A stretch of DNA of 64,000 nt from Saprospiraceae bacterium. Lineage in GTDB: Bacteria; Bacteroidota; Bacteroidia; Chitinophagales; Saprospiraceae. The translations under genes and the position numbers were made by a program. The notes under the pieces are model-generated. The model saw only the letters and a program-made list of their open reading frames with translations. It was not told the origin of the DNA and ran no database searches. The stretch lies in assembly GCA_026982695.1 (NCBI GenBank), contig JALSGS010000053.1, positions 62,001 to 126,000 on the forward strand, read 5' to 3'. Shown one piece after another: positions 28,650 to 36,717 of the stretch (its first letter is position 1; each line of letters opens with the position of its first letter).

Positions 28650-29261
28650 ATGGAAACGAAAACGAAGAGTCCTGTACTTATCTACACCGAACAAACTCCT
28701 AACCCCGAGACACTGAAGTTCGTCACCAACCGCATGTTGTACCGCGGCACGGCCGACTTTCAAGATCCCGATTTGGCACAAGAGTGGTCGCCGTTGGCTA
28801 CCGAACTGTTTAAACAGCCATACGTAAAAGGCGTGTATATCTGCAACAACTTCGTCAGCATCACCAAGCAGGTGAATTACGAATGGGCCGATATCATGCT
28901 GCGCCTCAAGGAGTTCATCAAATCGTATGTGGCCGAAGGCAACCCCATCGTCAAGGAGGGCTTTGACGAGTTCATGGCTCAACTGGAAGCCGAGCGAGGT
29001 GCAGGCATGGAATACAGCGAGGACGAAGCGGTAATTGTCAAAAAGATCAAAGAACTCATCGATACTTATGTCAAGCCCGCAGTAGAAATGGATGGCGGCA
29101 ATATCGAGTTTGAGCGCTACGAAGATGGCGTGGTCTACTTGACGATGCAAGGCGCATGTAGTGGCTGCCCTTCTTCTACTGTTACGCTCAAGTCGGGCAT
29201 TGAAGGCATGCTCAAGCGAATGATTCCCGAAGTGAAAGAGGTAGTAGCAGCAATGGGTTAA
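28650..29261 (+). CDS. NifU-like iron-sulfur scaffold/carrier protein (Nfu type)
   Basis: This 203-residue protein has an N-terminal Nfu_N domain (YTEQTPNPETLKFVTNRML) and a C-terminal NifU domain. The latter has MDGGNIEFERYEDGVVYL and the cluster-binding pair in GACSGCPSSTVTLK at about residue 170. Nfu proteins carry a [4Fe-4S] cluster bridged between two monomers through this CxxC and deliver it to apo-enzymes, in this window possibly IlvD. A -7-like TACCTTTGC at about 28600-28608 could be its promoter, lying within the start region of the divergent gene. No isc/suf genes are adjacent. Confidence 0.95.
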   Translation: METKTKSPVLIYTEQTPNPETLKFVTNRMLYRGTADFQDPDLAQEWSPLATELFKQPYVKGVYICNNFVSITKQVNYEWADIMLRLKEFIKSYVAEGNPIVKEGFDEFMAQLEAERGAGMEYSEDEAVIVKKIKELIDTYVKPAVEMDGGNIEFERYEDGVVYLTMQGACSGCPSSTVTLKSGIEGMLKRMIPEVKEVVAAMG

Positions 29262-29347
29262 CGAGCCGTATGCTACGCACATATTGCCAGTGTCATGCTT
29301 CCCTTGCATCGCAGGCCAAGCCAGTGTGGCACTTGCTAGCGGGTATC

Positions 29348-30547
29348 TCAGCCAAAGGGCAGTCCTTCGCCGCGATAAGTAGGCACGCGATCTACAATGC
29401 GCCCACCTTGTACCAGATACAAATGGCTGAAATGGGCGCATAGCTCGCCTGCTTTAAAATGGCGAAACAGAATGGCATCGCCCAACTTGAGGGGCAATGC
29501 TTGCTCGAGCCGCAGGGGTGTTTGCACCTCTCCTGCCCCTTCTTGTGGCAAAAGTATACTGCCTTTCGGCAAATAGGGATGTGGCAGGCGCTCTAGTGCT
29601 GCTGGCCCTGAAGCCACATAGCCCCCCATTTGGCATACTACTATGTCGGGCTTGGGCTGTCGCACCACTTCTAAAGCAAAAAAAGCAGCAGGTACAAAAG
29701 GACGTATTCGATAATAATCGAATTGTGCAGGTGCAAAAAAGGCCGATCCCGCCGTGACTTCACTGACCCATGCCTCTTGCGCAGTCCATGCCAACGAACC
29801 CGTACCGCCCGCATTCACAAAGCGTAAATGCATATCACTCAGCGCATTAACTATTTCTCGCCTGCGCCGACGCACTGCCCTTGCAGATAAGCGCTTGAGC
29901 CAAGGCACCAGGTTACGCGCCCAACCTAACGAAGGGAGATTTTCGGGCAAGCCTGCCAACTGGGCTTCATAGGCCAATAGACCATCCAAATACACAAAGC
30001 GAGAAGAGCAAACGCGCATTGCTAGCTGGCGTACCTCTACCGCTCGCTGCAATGGCGAACGCCACACACCAAAGTGAAAGCCCAACCAATGAGAAGACAT
30101 ATCGATATCGATGCACACGGGCACGGTGACGCGCATGCGTGCAGCTACGCGTTCTATTTGCTCCAAATGTGCCTCATTATCGATGGTGAGTACCAGGTGC
30201 TTGCCTTGCGCATTTTCCCGGCATACAGCAGCTATCGCCTCAATTTGCATACTGGGATATGCCACCAGAATATCGTCAAAGCCACGCTGACTGAGCCAAA
30301 CGGCTTCTTCAGGGTGGAAAGCCATGAGTCCTTCAAATAAAGGCTCTGCTTGCAGCAAATGCTCCAGCAGCCGCACACAACGTATTGACTTGGTAGCCAC
30401 ACGCACGCTTTTGGGATGAGCCCGCTGTTTCACTTCCAAAATGTTGACATCAAGTGCATCCATATCTACCAGCGCACAAGGCTTGGGTAGTGGTGCTACC
30501 AACTCATTCCACAGCTCGTATTTGGCCCAAGCTTCCTTATGCTTCAT
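29348..30547 (-). CDS. PLP-dependent D-amino-acid aldolase/deaminase-like (alanine-racemase fold)
   Basis: This 399-residue protein has a fold-type III PLP barrel. Lys53 in VRVATKSIRC is the expected Schiff-base lysine, and PCALVDMDALDVNI is the typical opening strand. Further family blocks are LTIDNEAHLEQIE, CIDIDMSSHWLGFHFG and FVNAGGTGSLAWT. The C-terminal domain has QEGAGEVQTPL and FRHFKAGELCAHFSHLYLV, the His/Cys-containing region that binds a metal in D-threonine aldolase / D-serine dehydratase (DSD1-like) enzymes. The exact substrate is unclear. Its start overlaps the pnuC stop region by 11 bases, so both are co-transcribed. Confidence 0.85.
   Translation of the reverse strand: MKHKEAWAKYELWNELVAPLPKPCALVDMDALDVNILEVKQRAHPKSVRVATKSIRCVRLLEHLLQAEPLFEGLMAFHPEEAVWLSQRGFDDILVAYPSMQIEAIAAVCRENAQGKHLVLTIDNEAHLEQIERVAARMRVTVPVCIDIDMSSHWLGFHFGVWRSPLQRAVEVRQLAMRVCSSRFVYLDGLLAYEAQLAGLPENLPSLGWARNLVPWLKRLSARAVRRRRREIVNALSDMHLRFVNAGGTGSLAWTAQEAWVSEVTAGSAFFAPAQFDYYRIRPFVPAAFFALEVVRQPKPDIVVCQMGGYVASGPAALERLPHPYLPKGSILLPQEGAGEVQTPLRLEQALPLKLGDAILFRHFKAGELCAHFSHLYLVQGGRIVDRVPTYRGEGLPFG
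29561..29573 (+). repeat. Recurrent 13-mer copy 3
   Basis: An exact GCCTTTCGGCAAA lies inside the PLP enzyme gene, which reads the complement as the residues LPKG. Confidence 0.8.
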
Positions 30548-31142
30548 ATGCCTCCTGCTCTTCCCAAACTACCGACGACGACATAGCTCGCTTCCAATCG
30601 ACCCATCCTTTGATGCTCAACAACAAGTACACTACAAAAAGAAACGAAGTGACGTATAGGCCTTTGAGGTAGTAAATTTGTATAGCTGCTACATCTACTA
30701 TAATCCATATAAGCCAGTTTTCCAGCTTTTTGCGCGCCATGAGGTATTGCGCCACGAGGCTCGCTACAGTGGTAAATGCGTCAAAATAGGGAAAATCGGC
30801 ATCTGTATGAGTGGCCATTAGTTTGCCCCATAACAACGTACCCACCACAATGAGCACCGCCCAGGCTATGCGGGTTGCTGTGCGCAAATAAGTCACAGGC
30901 AACTGGTGGGTGCGTGTACCATCGGCACGCGACCAATACCACCAACCATAGACATTGAGCCCCACGTAAATCACGTTGAGTATGGCATCGGAATACAGGC
31001 GCGACTCAAAAAAAATCCAGCTATAAATAGCAGTACTGATAATCCCAGCGGGCCAGCCCAGAATGTGTTGCCGCGCCATCAACCACACGCACACAATGCC
31101 AAACACAGTAGCAACCCACTCCATCATGCCCAACCATTCCAT
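30537..31142 (-). CDS. pnuC: Nicotinamide riboside / vitamin transporter of the PnuC family
   Basis: This 201-residue inner-membrane protein has about seven helices. PnuC features include WPAGIISTAIYSWIFFESRL, a YSDAILNVIYVGLNVYGWWYW segment with the characteristic N-x-x-Y-x-x-x-x-x-Y-G-W-W motif, and WIIVDVAAIQIYYLKGLYVTS. Members facilitate uptake of nicotinamide riboside (PnuC), thiamine (PnuT) or riboflavin, and sequence alone does not decide which. No TPP or NAD riboswitch was recognised in the 121 bases upstream. The downstream PLP enzyme gene overlaps by 11 bases. Confidence 0.9.
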   Translation of the reverse strand: MEWLGMMEWVATVFGIVCVWLMARQHILGWPAGIISTAIYSWIFFESRLYSDAILNVIYVGLNVYGWWYWSRADGTRTHQLPVTYLRTATRIAWAVLIVVGTLLWGKLMATHTDADFPYFDAFTTVASLVAQYLMARKKLENWLIWIIVDVAAIQIYYLKGLYVTSFLFVVYLLLSIKGWVDWKRAMSSSVVWEEQEAYEA

Positions 31143-31263
31143 CTGGTCCCTGTATTAAGTTCGGTCATAAAAAAACATGCTCATTGCACATCCAACACCT
31201 CCGCAACACAGCTCGCCCCAGGCAGCTCTTTGCACCATTCAGACCCAAACACTTGCACACCCC

Positions 31264-32322
31264 TCAACGATCTAAGCCCAATAGTTTTCGAATACTCTGT
31301 TGGTCTGTAGCGGCGCCAGCAAAGTCGTCGAAAGCTTTTTGCGTAGCTTCAATAATGTGTTGCTTGATAAAAGGCGCTCCTTCGCGCGCGCCCTGCTCAG
31401 CCGACTTGATGCAGCACTCCCACTCCAGGACAGCCCAACTGCCATAGCCGTATTGCGTCAGCTTGCTGAAAACACCCTTAAAATCGACTTGGCCATCACC
31501 CAATGAGCGAAAGCGCCCCGCACGTGCTATCCAGCCTGCATAGCCGCCGTACACACCTTGCCGACCATCGGGGTTGAACTCCGCATCTTTTACGTGAAAA
31601 GCCTTAATGCGCTCGTGATAGTGATCGATAAAAGCCAAATAGTCGAGCTGCTGCAGCACGAAATGACTGGGATCGTAGTTGATACAGGCCCGCGCATGCC
31701 CCTCTACCGCATCGACAAAACGCTCAAACGACACACCGTCAAAGAGATCCTCACCAGGGTGCAGTTCAAAACACACATCCACACCTTGCTCGTCGAAAGC
31801 ATTGAGGATGGGCCGCCAGCGCCGCGCCAATTCTTCAAATCCTGCCTCTACTAAGCCGGGTGGCCGCTGCGGCCAAGGATACAAATAAGGCCATACCAAA
31901 GCACCTGAAAAAGTGACATGTGCATCAAGCCCCAAATGGCGGCTGGCTTTTGCCGCCCACAACAGTTGTTGAGTAGCCCACTGCGCACGCGCTCGACCAT
32001 TGCCTCGTACCTGCTCAGGCGCAAAGGCATCGAACAATGCATCATAGGCCGGATGCACGGCTACGAGTTGTCCTTGCAGATGGGTGCTCAACTCAGTGAT
32101 CTGGAGACCATGCGCAGCCACGCGTTCCTTGAGTTCAGCACAGTAGTCCTTGCTCTGAGCAGCCAGTTCCAAATCGATAAGGCGCGCATCCCAAGTGGGG
32201 ATTTGCACTCCCACATATCCCAGCGAAGCTGCCCAGGCACAGATGTGGTCCAGCGTGTCGAAAGGTGGCACACCTCCCATAAACTGCGCCAAAAAAATTG
32301 CAGGACCTTTAATGGTTTTCAT
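31264..32322 (-). CDS. Sugar phosphate isomerase/epimerase (xylose-isomerase-like TIM barrel)
   Basis: This 352-residue AP-endonuclease-2/xylose isomerase-like TIM barrel shows typical metal-ligand blocks: VCFELHPGEDLFDG (Glu and His), CINYDPSHFVLQQLD (Asp, His), IKAFHVKDAEFNPDG and a late WAVLEWECC (Glu). Such enzymes act on keto-sugars or inositol derivatives with a divalent metal; the substrate is not evident. It is divergent from another TIM barrel of the same superfamily at 32429, sharing a ~106-base control region. Confidence 0.9.
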   Translation of the reverse strand: MKTIKGPAIFLAQFMGGVPPFDTLDHICAWAASLGYVGVQIPTWDARLIDLELAAQSKDYCAELKERVAAHGLQITELSTHLQGQLVAVHPAYDALFDAFAPEQVRGNGRARAQWATQQLLWAAKASRHLGLDAHVTFSGALVWPYLYPWPQRPPGLVEAGFEELARRWRPILNAFDEQGVDVCFELHPGEDLFDGVSFERFVDAVEGHARACINYDPSHFVLQQLDYLAFIDHYHERIKAFHVKDAEFNPDGRQGVYGGYAGWIARAGRFRSLGDGQVDFKGVFSKLTQYGYGSWAVLEWECCIKSAEQGAREGAPFIKQHIIEATQKAFDDFAGAATDQQSIRKLLGLDR

Positions 32323-32428
32323 AAGCGATCATTTTGGCACGGCAAGACGGTGCCAAAATAGCTATTTTGTGCACAGCTCAAGTACTTACGAACTCCCTTC
32401 TATTCACCTACGCGCAATCTTTTTACTC

Positions 32429-33316
32429 ATGAATCGCCACACCAACCGCCGCCGCTGGCTCAAGCACATAAGCGCCAGTCTGCTCGGCATAACAGCAGCC
32501 CCATTAGTTCGCCTTTCGGCAAATGCTCCCCTGCCGCTGGCCTCTACCTCAGGGCGTATTCGCCATTCGCTCTGTCGTTGGACTTTCCACTCGGTGCCGC
32601 TCGAGGAGCTCTGCCTACACGTCAAGCCATTAGGTATCGAAAGTATCGAGCTCACCACACCCGACGAATGGCCCATTTTGCGCAAGCATGGACTCACCTG
32701 TGCGGTAGCCACCCACCGCAATGTCAGCTTGACCAAAGGATTCAACAACCCCCAATACCACGCTCAGCTTCAGGTTACCTACCGCCAGCTCATCGATCAA
32801 GCTGCCGATGCAGGCATTGGTCAAGTAATCGTCTTTTCAGGCAATAGAAATGGAATAAACGACGCCGAAGGGTTGGAATACTGCGCGCAAGGACTGGACC
32901 CGTTGGTCAAACAGGCCGAGCGACGGGGCGTGCGCATCATCATGGAACTGCTCAACAGCAAAGTAGATCATCCCGACTATCAGTGTGATCATACGTCTTG
33001 GGGGGTGGCTTTGGTAGACAAAATTGGCTCTCCGCAATTCAAGTTATTATACGACATCTATCACATGCAAATCATGGAAGGCGACATCATCGCCACCATC
33101 ACTCAGTTTAAAGACTACATCGCCCACTACCACACAGCAGGCGTGCCCGGCCGCCACGAGATCGACCACACGCAAGAACTCAACTATCCCGCCATTATGC
33201 GTGCCATTGCCGATACGGGCTTTAAGGGATTTGTCGCTCAAGAGTTTATTCCAAAAAGCGAGTACCCCTTTTTGTCATTGGCAACAGCTATCAGGCTATG
33301 CAGTGTACAAACTTAA
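32429..33316 (+). CDS. Tat-exported hydroxypyruvate-isomerase-like TIM barrel
   Basis: The ATG at 32429 opens a twin-arginine signal (MNRHTNRRRWLKHISASLL). The frame continues upstream, but there it would overlap the divergent gene. The 295-residue product resembles Hyi/TIM-barrel isomerases, with VIVFSGNRNG, IIMELLNSKVDHPDYQ (metal-binding Glu), LLYDIYHMQIMEGDI (Asp, His), YHTAGVPGRHEID and FVAQEFIPKS (Glu). Export suggests a periplasmic role on sugar derivatives. The substrate is unknown. Confidence 0.88.
   Translation: MNRHTNRRRWLKHISASLLGITAAPLVRLSANAPLPLASTSGRIRHSLCRWTFHSVPLEELCLHVKPLGIESIELTTPDEWPILRKHGLTCAVATHRNVSLTKGFNNPQYHAQLQVTYRQLIDQAADAGIGQVIVFSGNRNGINDAEGLEYCAQGLDPLVKQAERRGVRIIMELLNSKVDHPDYQCDHTSWGVALVDKIGSPQFKLLYDIYHMQIMEGDIIATITQFKDYIAHYHTAGVPGRHEIDHTQELNYPAIMRAIADTGFKGFVAQEFIPKSEYPFLSLATAIRLCSVQT
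32511..32523 (+). repeat. Recurrent 13-mer copy 4
   Basis: An exact GCCTTTCGGCAAA lies inside the signal-peptide region of the exported TIM barrel, read there as RLSAN. Confidence 0.8.
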
Positions 33317-33416
33317 AGTTTTGTTAAGCATGTAAGGGCTGTTTAAACGCATTGAAGTGCCACGCACTCCTACGAGTGTCTTCTATTGCTGTTCTCCAAC
33401 CTTAAACACACGCAAT

Positions 33417-33866
33417 ATGAAAACCTGGATGACACGTTTGCAAGTTCCACTTCTCGGATTAGCAGCCTTGTTGGGCTTTTTCTTGTGCACAGCAGCTGCA
33501 CCCTACCCTAGCGACGCTCCGGGCACTGCAATAGCCCCTTTACACCGTTGGGAAAAGCTCGGACAACGCCGCGTCAATTATAGCTTAGACCGAGACGAAA
33601 TCTTAGTTACGGCCCGTGATGGGCGCTTCAGTGCTCTAAAACTCGTCGTGCGCAAAGCCTCTATCAACCTGCATCGCGTAGTCGTGTACTTCGGCAACGG
33701 CCAACACATGGAAGTACACATCCGCAAACGCATTGCTGCGGGAAGTGAAACGCGTGTAATCGGCCTACCAGGCAAGAAAAGAGTGATCAAAAAGGTCGTA
33801 TTTTGGTACGACACACGCGGCTTGGCACGCGGAAAAGCCATCGTAGAGCTCTGGGGCCGACACTAA
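33417..33866 (+). CDS. DUF2541-like secreted protein
   Basis: The ATG at 33417 gives a signal peptide (MKTWMTRLQVPLLGLAALLG, cleavage near TAAAP). The mature 120 residues match the DUF2541 pattern: WEKLGQRRVNYSLDRDEI, RFSALKLVVRKASINLHRVV, VYFGNGQHMEV, IAAGSETRVIGLPGKKR and KVVFWYDTRG. These indicate a small beta-sandwich. The function is unknown. Confidence 0.82.
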   Translation: MKTWMTRLQVPLLGLAALLGFFLCTAAAPYPSDAPGTAIAPLHRWEKLGQRRVNYSLDRDEILVTARDGRFSALKLVVRKASINLHRVVVYFGNGQHMEVHIRKRIAAGSETRVIGLPGKKRVIKKVVFWYDTRGLARGKAIVELWGRH

Positions 33867-33899
33867 GCCATCTGAAGAAAAGGTGGAATGCGCACATGG

Positions 33900-34592
33900 T
33901 TACCCCTCTTTTTCTCCCTCATACCAAACAATGACCTCTTCAGCACGCTTTCGCTGTAGATCCGGTACGGTAGCACCTGCTGCAGGATAACCCACAGGAA
34001 TGAGCAAAAACGGACGCTCGTTTTCTGGGCGATTTAAGATCTTTTGCAGAAAATTCATCGGGCTGGGCGTATGGGTCAAAGCGACCAGCCCTGCATGGTG
34101 GATGGCCGCCAACAAAAATCCGGTGGCCAGCCCTACCGACTCGTTGACGTAATAGTTTTTCCGCTTTTGCCCGTCTATTACGTCATATACCTTTTTGAAG
34201 ACCACAATCAAGTAAGGTGCTATCTCTAAGAAGGGCTTGTGCCAGTCCGTACCCAGTGGTGCTAAGTCGCGCAGCCAATCTTCGCTCATGCGGCCATGGT
34301 AGTTCTCAAATTCTTCTTTTTCCGCTGCTTCCCGAATTTGCCGTTTGAGCTGTGGATCGCCAACCACGCAAAAAGTCCATGGTTGTTTGTGCGCACCCGA
34401 TGGCGCTGTAGCCGCCGTCATCACCAGGTGCATAATGAGCTGGCGAGGTATGGGGCGGTCTGAAAACTCGCGCACGCTGCACCGACGGTTCATGTATTCG
34501 TAAAACTGGCGGGCACGGGCCAAGCTTTCTACTTCTGAAAAACTCTGCCCCTGATACGGCACGAAAGGAAAGTCCTTGGCAGCTCGATTCAT
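33900..34592 (-). CDS. Nitroreductase family FMN protein
   Basis: The ATG at 34592 (MNRAAKDFPFVPYQ) is chosen over a GTG nine bases upstream. The 230-residue protein is a nitroreductase-fold flavoprotein closest in pattern to iodotyrosine-deiodinase/BluB-like members. It has the FMN-binding RRCSVREFSDRPIP, ATAPSGAHKQPWTFCVVGDP, and a late LLAAIHHAGLVALTHTPSP with PFLLIPVGYPA. It would reduce nitro, quinone or halogenated aromatics with NAD(P)H. It follows the SDR gene by 55 bases on the same strand, so the two may form a small redox operon. Confidence 0.9.
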   Translation of the reverse strand: MNRAAKDFPFVPYQGQSFSEVESLARARQFYEYMNRRCSVREFSDRPIPRQLIMHLVMTAATAPSGAHKQPWTFCVVGDPQLKRQIREAAEKEEFENYHGRMSEDWLRDLAPLGTDWHKPFLEIAPYLIVVFKKVYDVIDGQKRKNYYVNESVGLATGFLLAAIHHAGLVALTHTPSPMNFLQKILNRPENERPFLLIPVGYPAAGATVPDLQRKRAEEVIVWYEGEKEG

Positions 34593-34647
34593 GGCAATCA
34601 CTTTTTAGCCAACAAAAAGACATACATTCTGCGAATGAGTACTACGC

Positions 34648-35349
34648 TCAAGGCGTAGATACCGACACAGGCAATACCTTGCCATTGAAATACCGATGGC
34701 CATGCAGGGCGAACCACCCTACAAAAGCACCCATTTCTTCGCTGCGCACTGGCGCTTGGTAACCCGGAAAAGCTTGAGCCAGCATCTCGGTCTGCACCGC
34801 TCCGAGCGCAAGTGTGTTGAATGCAATGCCCTGCTCTTTGAACTCCTCGGCCAAGCATTCACTCAAACTGGCCAATGCCGCCTTGCTGGCACTGTAAGCC
34901 GACAAACCTGGGAACTTGGCACTTCCCTGAAAGCCACCCATACTACCTATCTGCACTACATGAGCCCGAGGTGCCTGCTGCAACTTGGGCAACAACGCCC
35001 GGATCAAACGCACCGCCCCCATTACATTGACTTGCCACATCGCCAACCACGCCTCATCAGTCAACTGCTCGAAAGGCTGGTGAATGAGCAAACCCGCATT
35101 GTTGATCAACACATCCAAATGGGGCATGTGGGGTAATATTTGGGCAATCGACTGATCGATTGCCTCGGCTTGGGCCAAATCTGAAACCACCACGTGAATG
35201 CGTCCTGGCTGGTCTTTTGCCGACTGAGCTAATGAAGTGAGCTTTTCTGCACTACGCGACAATGCCCATATTTCATGGCCCTGCTGGGCTAAATACAAAG
35301 CCGTATCGCGACCCACACCACGGCTGGCACCACTTACCAATACGTACAT
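34648..35349 (-). CDS. Short-chain dehydrogenase/reductase
   Basis: The start is at the ATG 35349 (MYVLVSGASRGVGRDTALY), where the Rossmann motif SGASRGVG falls at the N-terminus as in classical SDRs. Other features are LINNAGLLIHQP, a serine in VVQIGSMGGFQGS, and the catalytic YSASKAALASL (Tyr and Lys). The 233-residue length is standard. The protein is an NAD(P)-dependent oxidoreductase of unknown substrate, probably co-transcribed with the nitroreductase. Confidence 0.9.
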   Translation of the reverse strand: MYVLVSGASRGVGRDTALYLAQQGHEIWALSRSAEKLTSLAQSAKDQPGRIHVVVSDLAQAEAIDQSIAQILPHMPHLDVLINNAGLLIHQPFEQLTDEAWLAMWQVNVMGAVRLIRALLPKLQQAPRAHVVQIGSMGGFQGSAKFPGLSAYSASKAALASLSECLAEEFKEQGIAFNTLALGAVQTEMLAQAFPGYQAPVRSEEMGAFVGWFALHGHRYFNGKVLPVSVSTP

Positions 35350-35423
35350 CAATAAATCGTTTGGTGAAATCCAAGGCAAGTTAGGATCTACTGGTGAAAA
35401 GTCCATTGCATGCACCACAACGC

Positions 35424-35455
35424 AAAAAAAGAGGTCAGAGCACAAGGCCCTGACC
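35424..35455 (-). terminator. Intrinsic terminator downstream of the first sHSP gene
   Basis: On the minus strand a 9-base stem (35447-35455 with 35433-35441, one G-T pair) and 5-base loop are followed by seven T after a short CTC. It ends the small heat-shock transcript before the SDR gene. Confidence 0.82.
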
Positions 35456-35497
35456 CCCTGAATAAACACCTAAAACCCTATTAACTAACCTAAACTC

Positions 35498-35938
35498 TTA
35501 TTTCACATCAATCTTGCGTGCGGGCTTTTCTTTAGCTTCTTCTTTCTTGGGCAGCTCAATGACCAATACGCCATTCTCATAATTTGCACTGATCTGGTCT
35601 GCGTTCACCGTTTCTGGCAACTGGAAGCTGCGTTGGAAAGAAGTATAGTTAAACTCCCGCCGTACAAAATTCTCGTTTTCATCCACTTGCTCTTCCTGCT
35701 TTTGGACAGAGATCGTCAGCACATCGTTGTCCAATTCAATGTGAAAGTCGTTTTTGTCGTAGCCCGGCGCCGCCATTTCAATGCGGAATTTGTCGGGCCC
35801 TTCCACAATATTGACCGAAGGCTGACTTACAAATTGATCGCTGCCCACAAAGTTAGAAAGATTTTTTTCAAAAAAAGAGTCTAACAATTGATCAAAAGTC
35901 TCACTTACTGAAAAAGGGTTATATCTAATAATTGCCAT
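35498..35938 (-). CDS. Small heat-shock protein (Hsp20/alpha-crystallin) 1
   Basis: This 146-residue sHSP has the alpha-crystallin domain: VNIVEGPDKFRIEMAAPGYD, DNDVLTISVQK, FQRSFQLPETVNADQISANY, ENGVLVIELPKKE. The C-terminal tail ends in KPARKIDVK with an I-x-V-type anchor. Such proteins are ATP-independent holdases that pass clients to DnaK. It is followed by a strong terminator and lies 111 bases downstream of a second sHSP gene on the same strand, to which it is clearly paralogous. Confidence 0.96.
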   Translation of the reverse strand: MAIIRYNPFSVSETFDQLLDSFFEKNLSNFVGSDQFVSQPSVNIVEGPDKFRIEMAAPGYDKNDFHIELDNDVLTISVQKQEEQVDENENFVRREFNYTSFQRSFQLPETVNADQISANYENGVLVIELPKKEEAKEKPARKIDVK

Positions 35939-36049
35939 ATCTATTTATTTTTTAAAGTTTTAAAAAACACAAGGCTTACAACTCACATTGAACTTACTGA
36001 CCTCAAAAAGACGATCCTTACACAAATATGACATTCTTTAATCTGCCAC

Positions 36050-36499
36050 TTACTTGATTTCGATCTTTTTAGGCGCTTGCTCCTTGGCTTCCTCTTTTTT
36101 GGGCAGTGCTACCGTCAGGATGCCATTCTTGTAGGTAGCTTTGATTTTATCGACGTTCACTGTGTCGGGCAAGCTGAAACTGCGCTCGAAGTTGTAGTAG
36201 GCAAACTCTCGGCGACGGAACTCGTGCCCCTCTTCCAATTTCCATTCCTTGTTCACAGAAATGGTCAGTACCCCTTGATCCACTTTGAGTTCAAAATCAT
36301 TTTTTTCAAGGCCCGGTGCTGCCATTTCGATGCGGTAGTGATCGGGTGCCTCCACAATATTGACAGCAGCCACTGTGGCACTACTACCCGATAAGAAGTT
36401 GGACATCATCTCACTCATCATACGGTCAAATACAGTCAAGGGGTTGTGTTGTGTTGTTTCTTTTTGTTCTTGCTTGCGGGGGAAAATCATCAGTTTCAT
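36050..36499 (-). CDS. Small heat-shock protein (Hsp20/alpha-crystallin) 2
   Basis: This 149-residue sHSP has the same core as its downstream neighbour (VNIVEAPDHYRIEMAAPGLE, DQGVLTISVNK, FERSFSLPDTVNVDKIKATY, KNGILTVALPKKE). It ends APKKIEIK, another I-x-I anchor for oligomerisation. The N-terminal arms of the two proteins differ, which usually tunes oligomer size and client choice. The pair is a local duplication that may be co-induced. No heat-shock operator was recognised in the 218 bases upstream. Confidence 0.96.
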   Translation of the reverse strand: MKLMIFPRKQEQKETTQHNPLTVFDRMMSEMMSNFLSGSSATVAAVNIVEAPDHYRIEMAAPGLEKNDFELKVDQGVLTISVNKEWKLEEGHEFRRREFAYYNFERSFSLPDTVNVDKIKATYKNGILTVALPKKEEAKEQAPKKIEIK

Positions 36500-36575
36500 A
36501 GCTTTCAGTTTTTTGGTTCAACCATTCACCAACGCATGATTCAATCCGCGTTCCAAAGTGGATTAGCCGCATTTT

Positions 36576-36591
36576 TTTGCCCAAAAGGGCA
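36576..36591. repeat. Palindromic TTTGCCCAAAAGGGCA element in an intergenic region
   Basis: The 16-base inverted repeat TTTGCCCAAAAGGGCA lies between the second sHSP and the dihydroorotase-like gene. The identical 16-mer recurs at 57952-57967 inside hemH. It looks like a relative of the recurrent GCCTTTCGGCAAA motif, with a slightly longer stem. Confidence 0.6.
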
Positions 36592-36717
36592 CAAGTGCAA
36601 GACAATATGTCGCATCTTTACCTACACTTCGTGACATAATGTCATTAAAACATCTATCCATGCTCCTAGCCTACGGAAAAGTTCATTGCACGTATTTTTG
36701 CCGCAAACTCGGCATTC

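Noticed and set aside
28632-29441. A 269-codon minus-strand frame opposite nfu
   Set aside because: Nfu has clear family motifs and a cluster-binding CxxC. The antisense translation is rich in His, Cys and Arg with no pattern.
31143-31263. Possible TPP or NAD riboswitch upstream of pnuC
   Set aside because: The 121 bases lack the CUGAGA and ACC-CUGAUC core of TPP aptamers and any NAD aptamer pattern I could identify.
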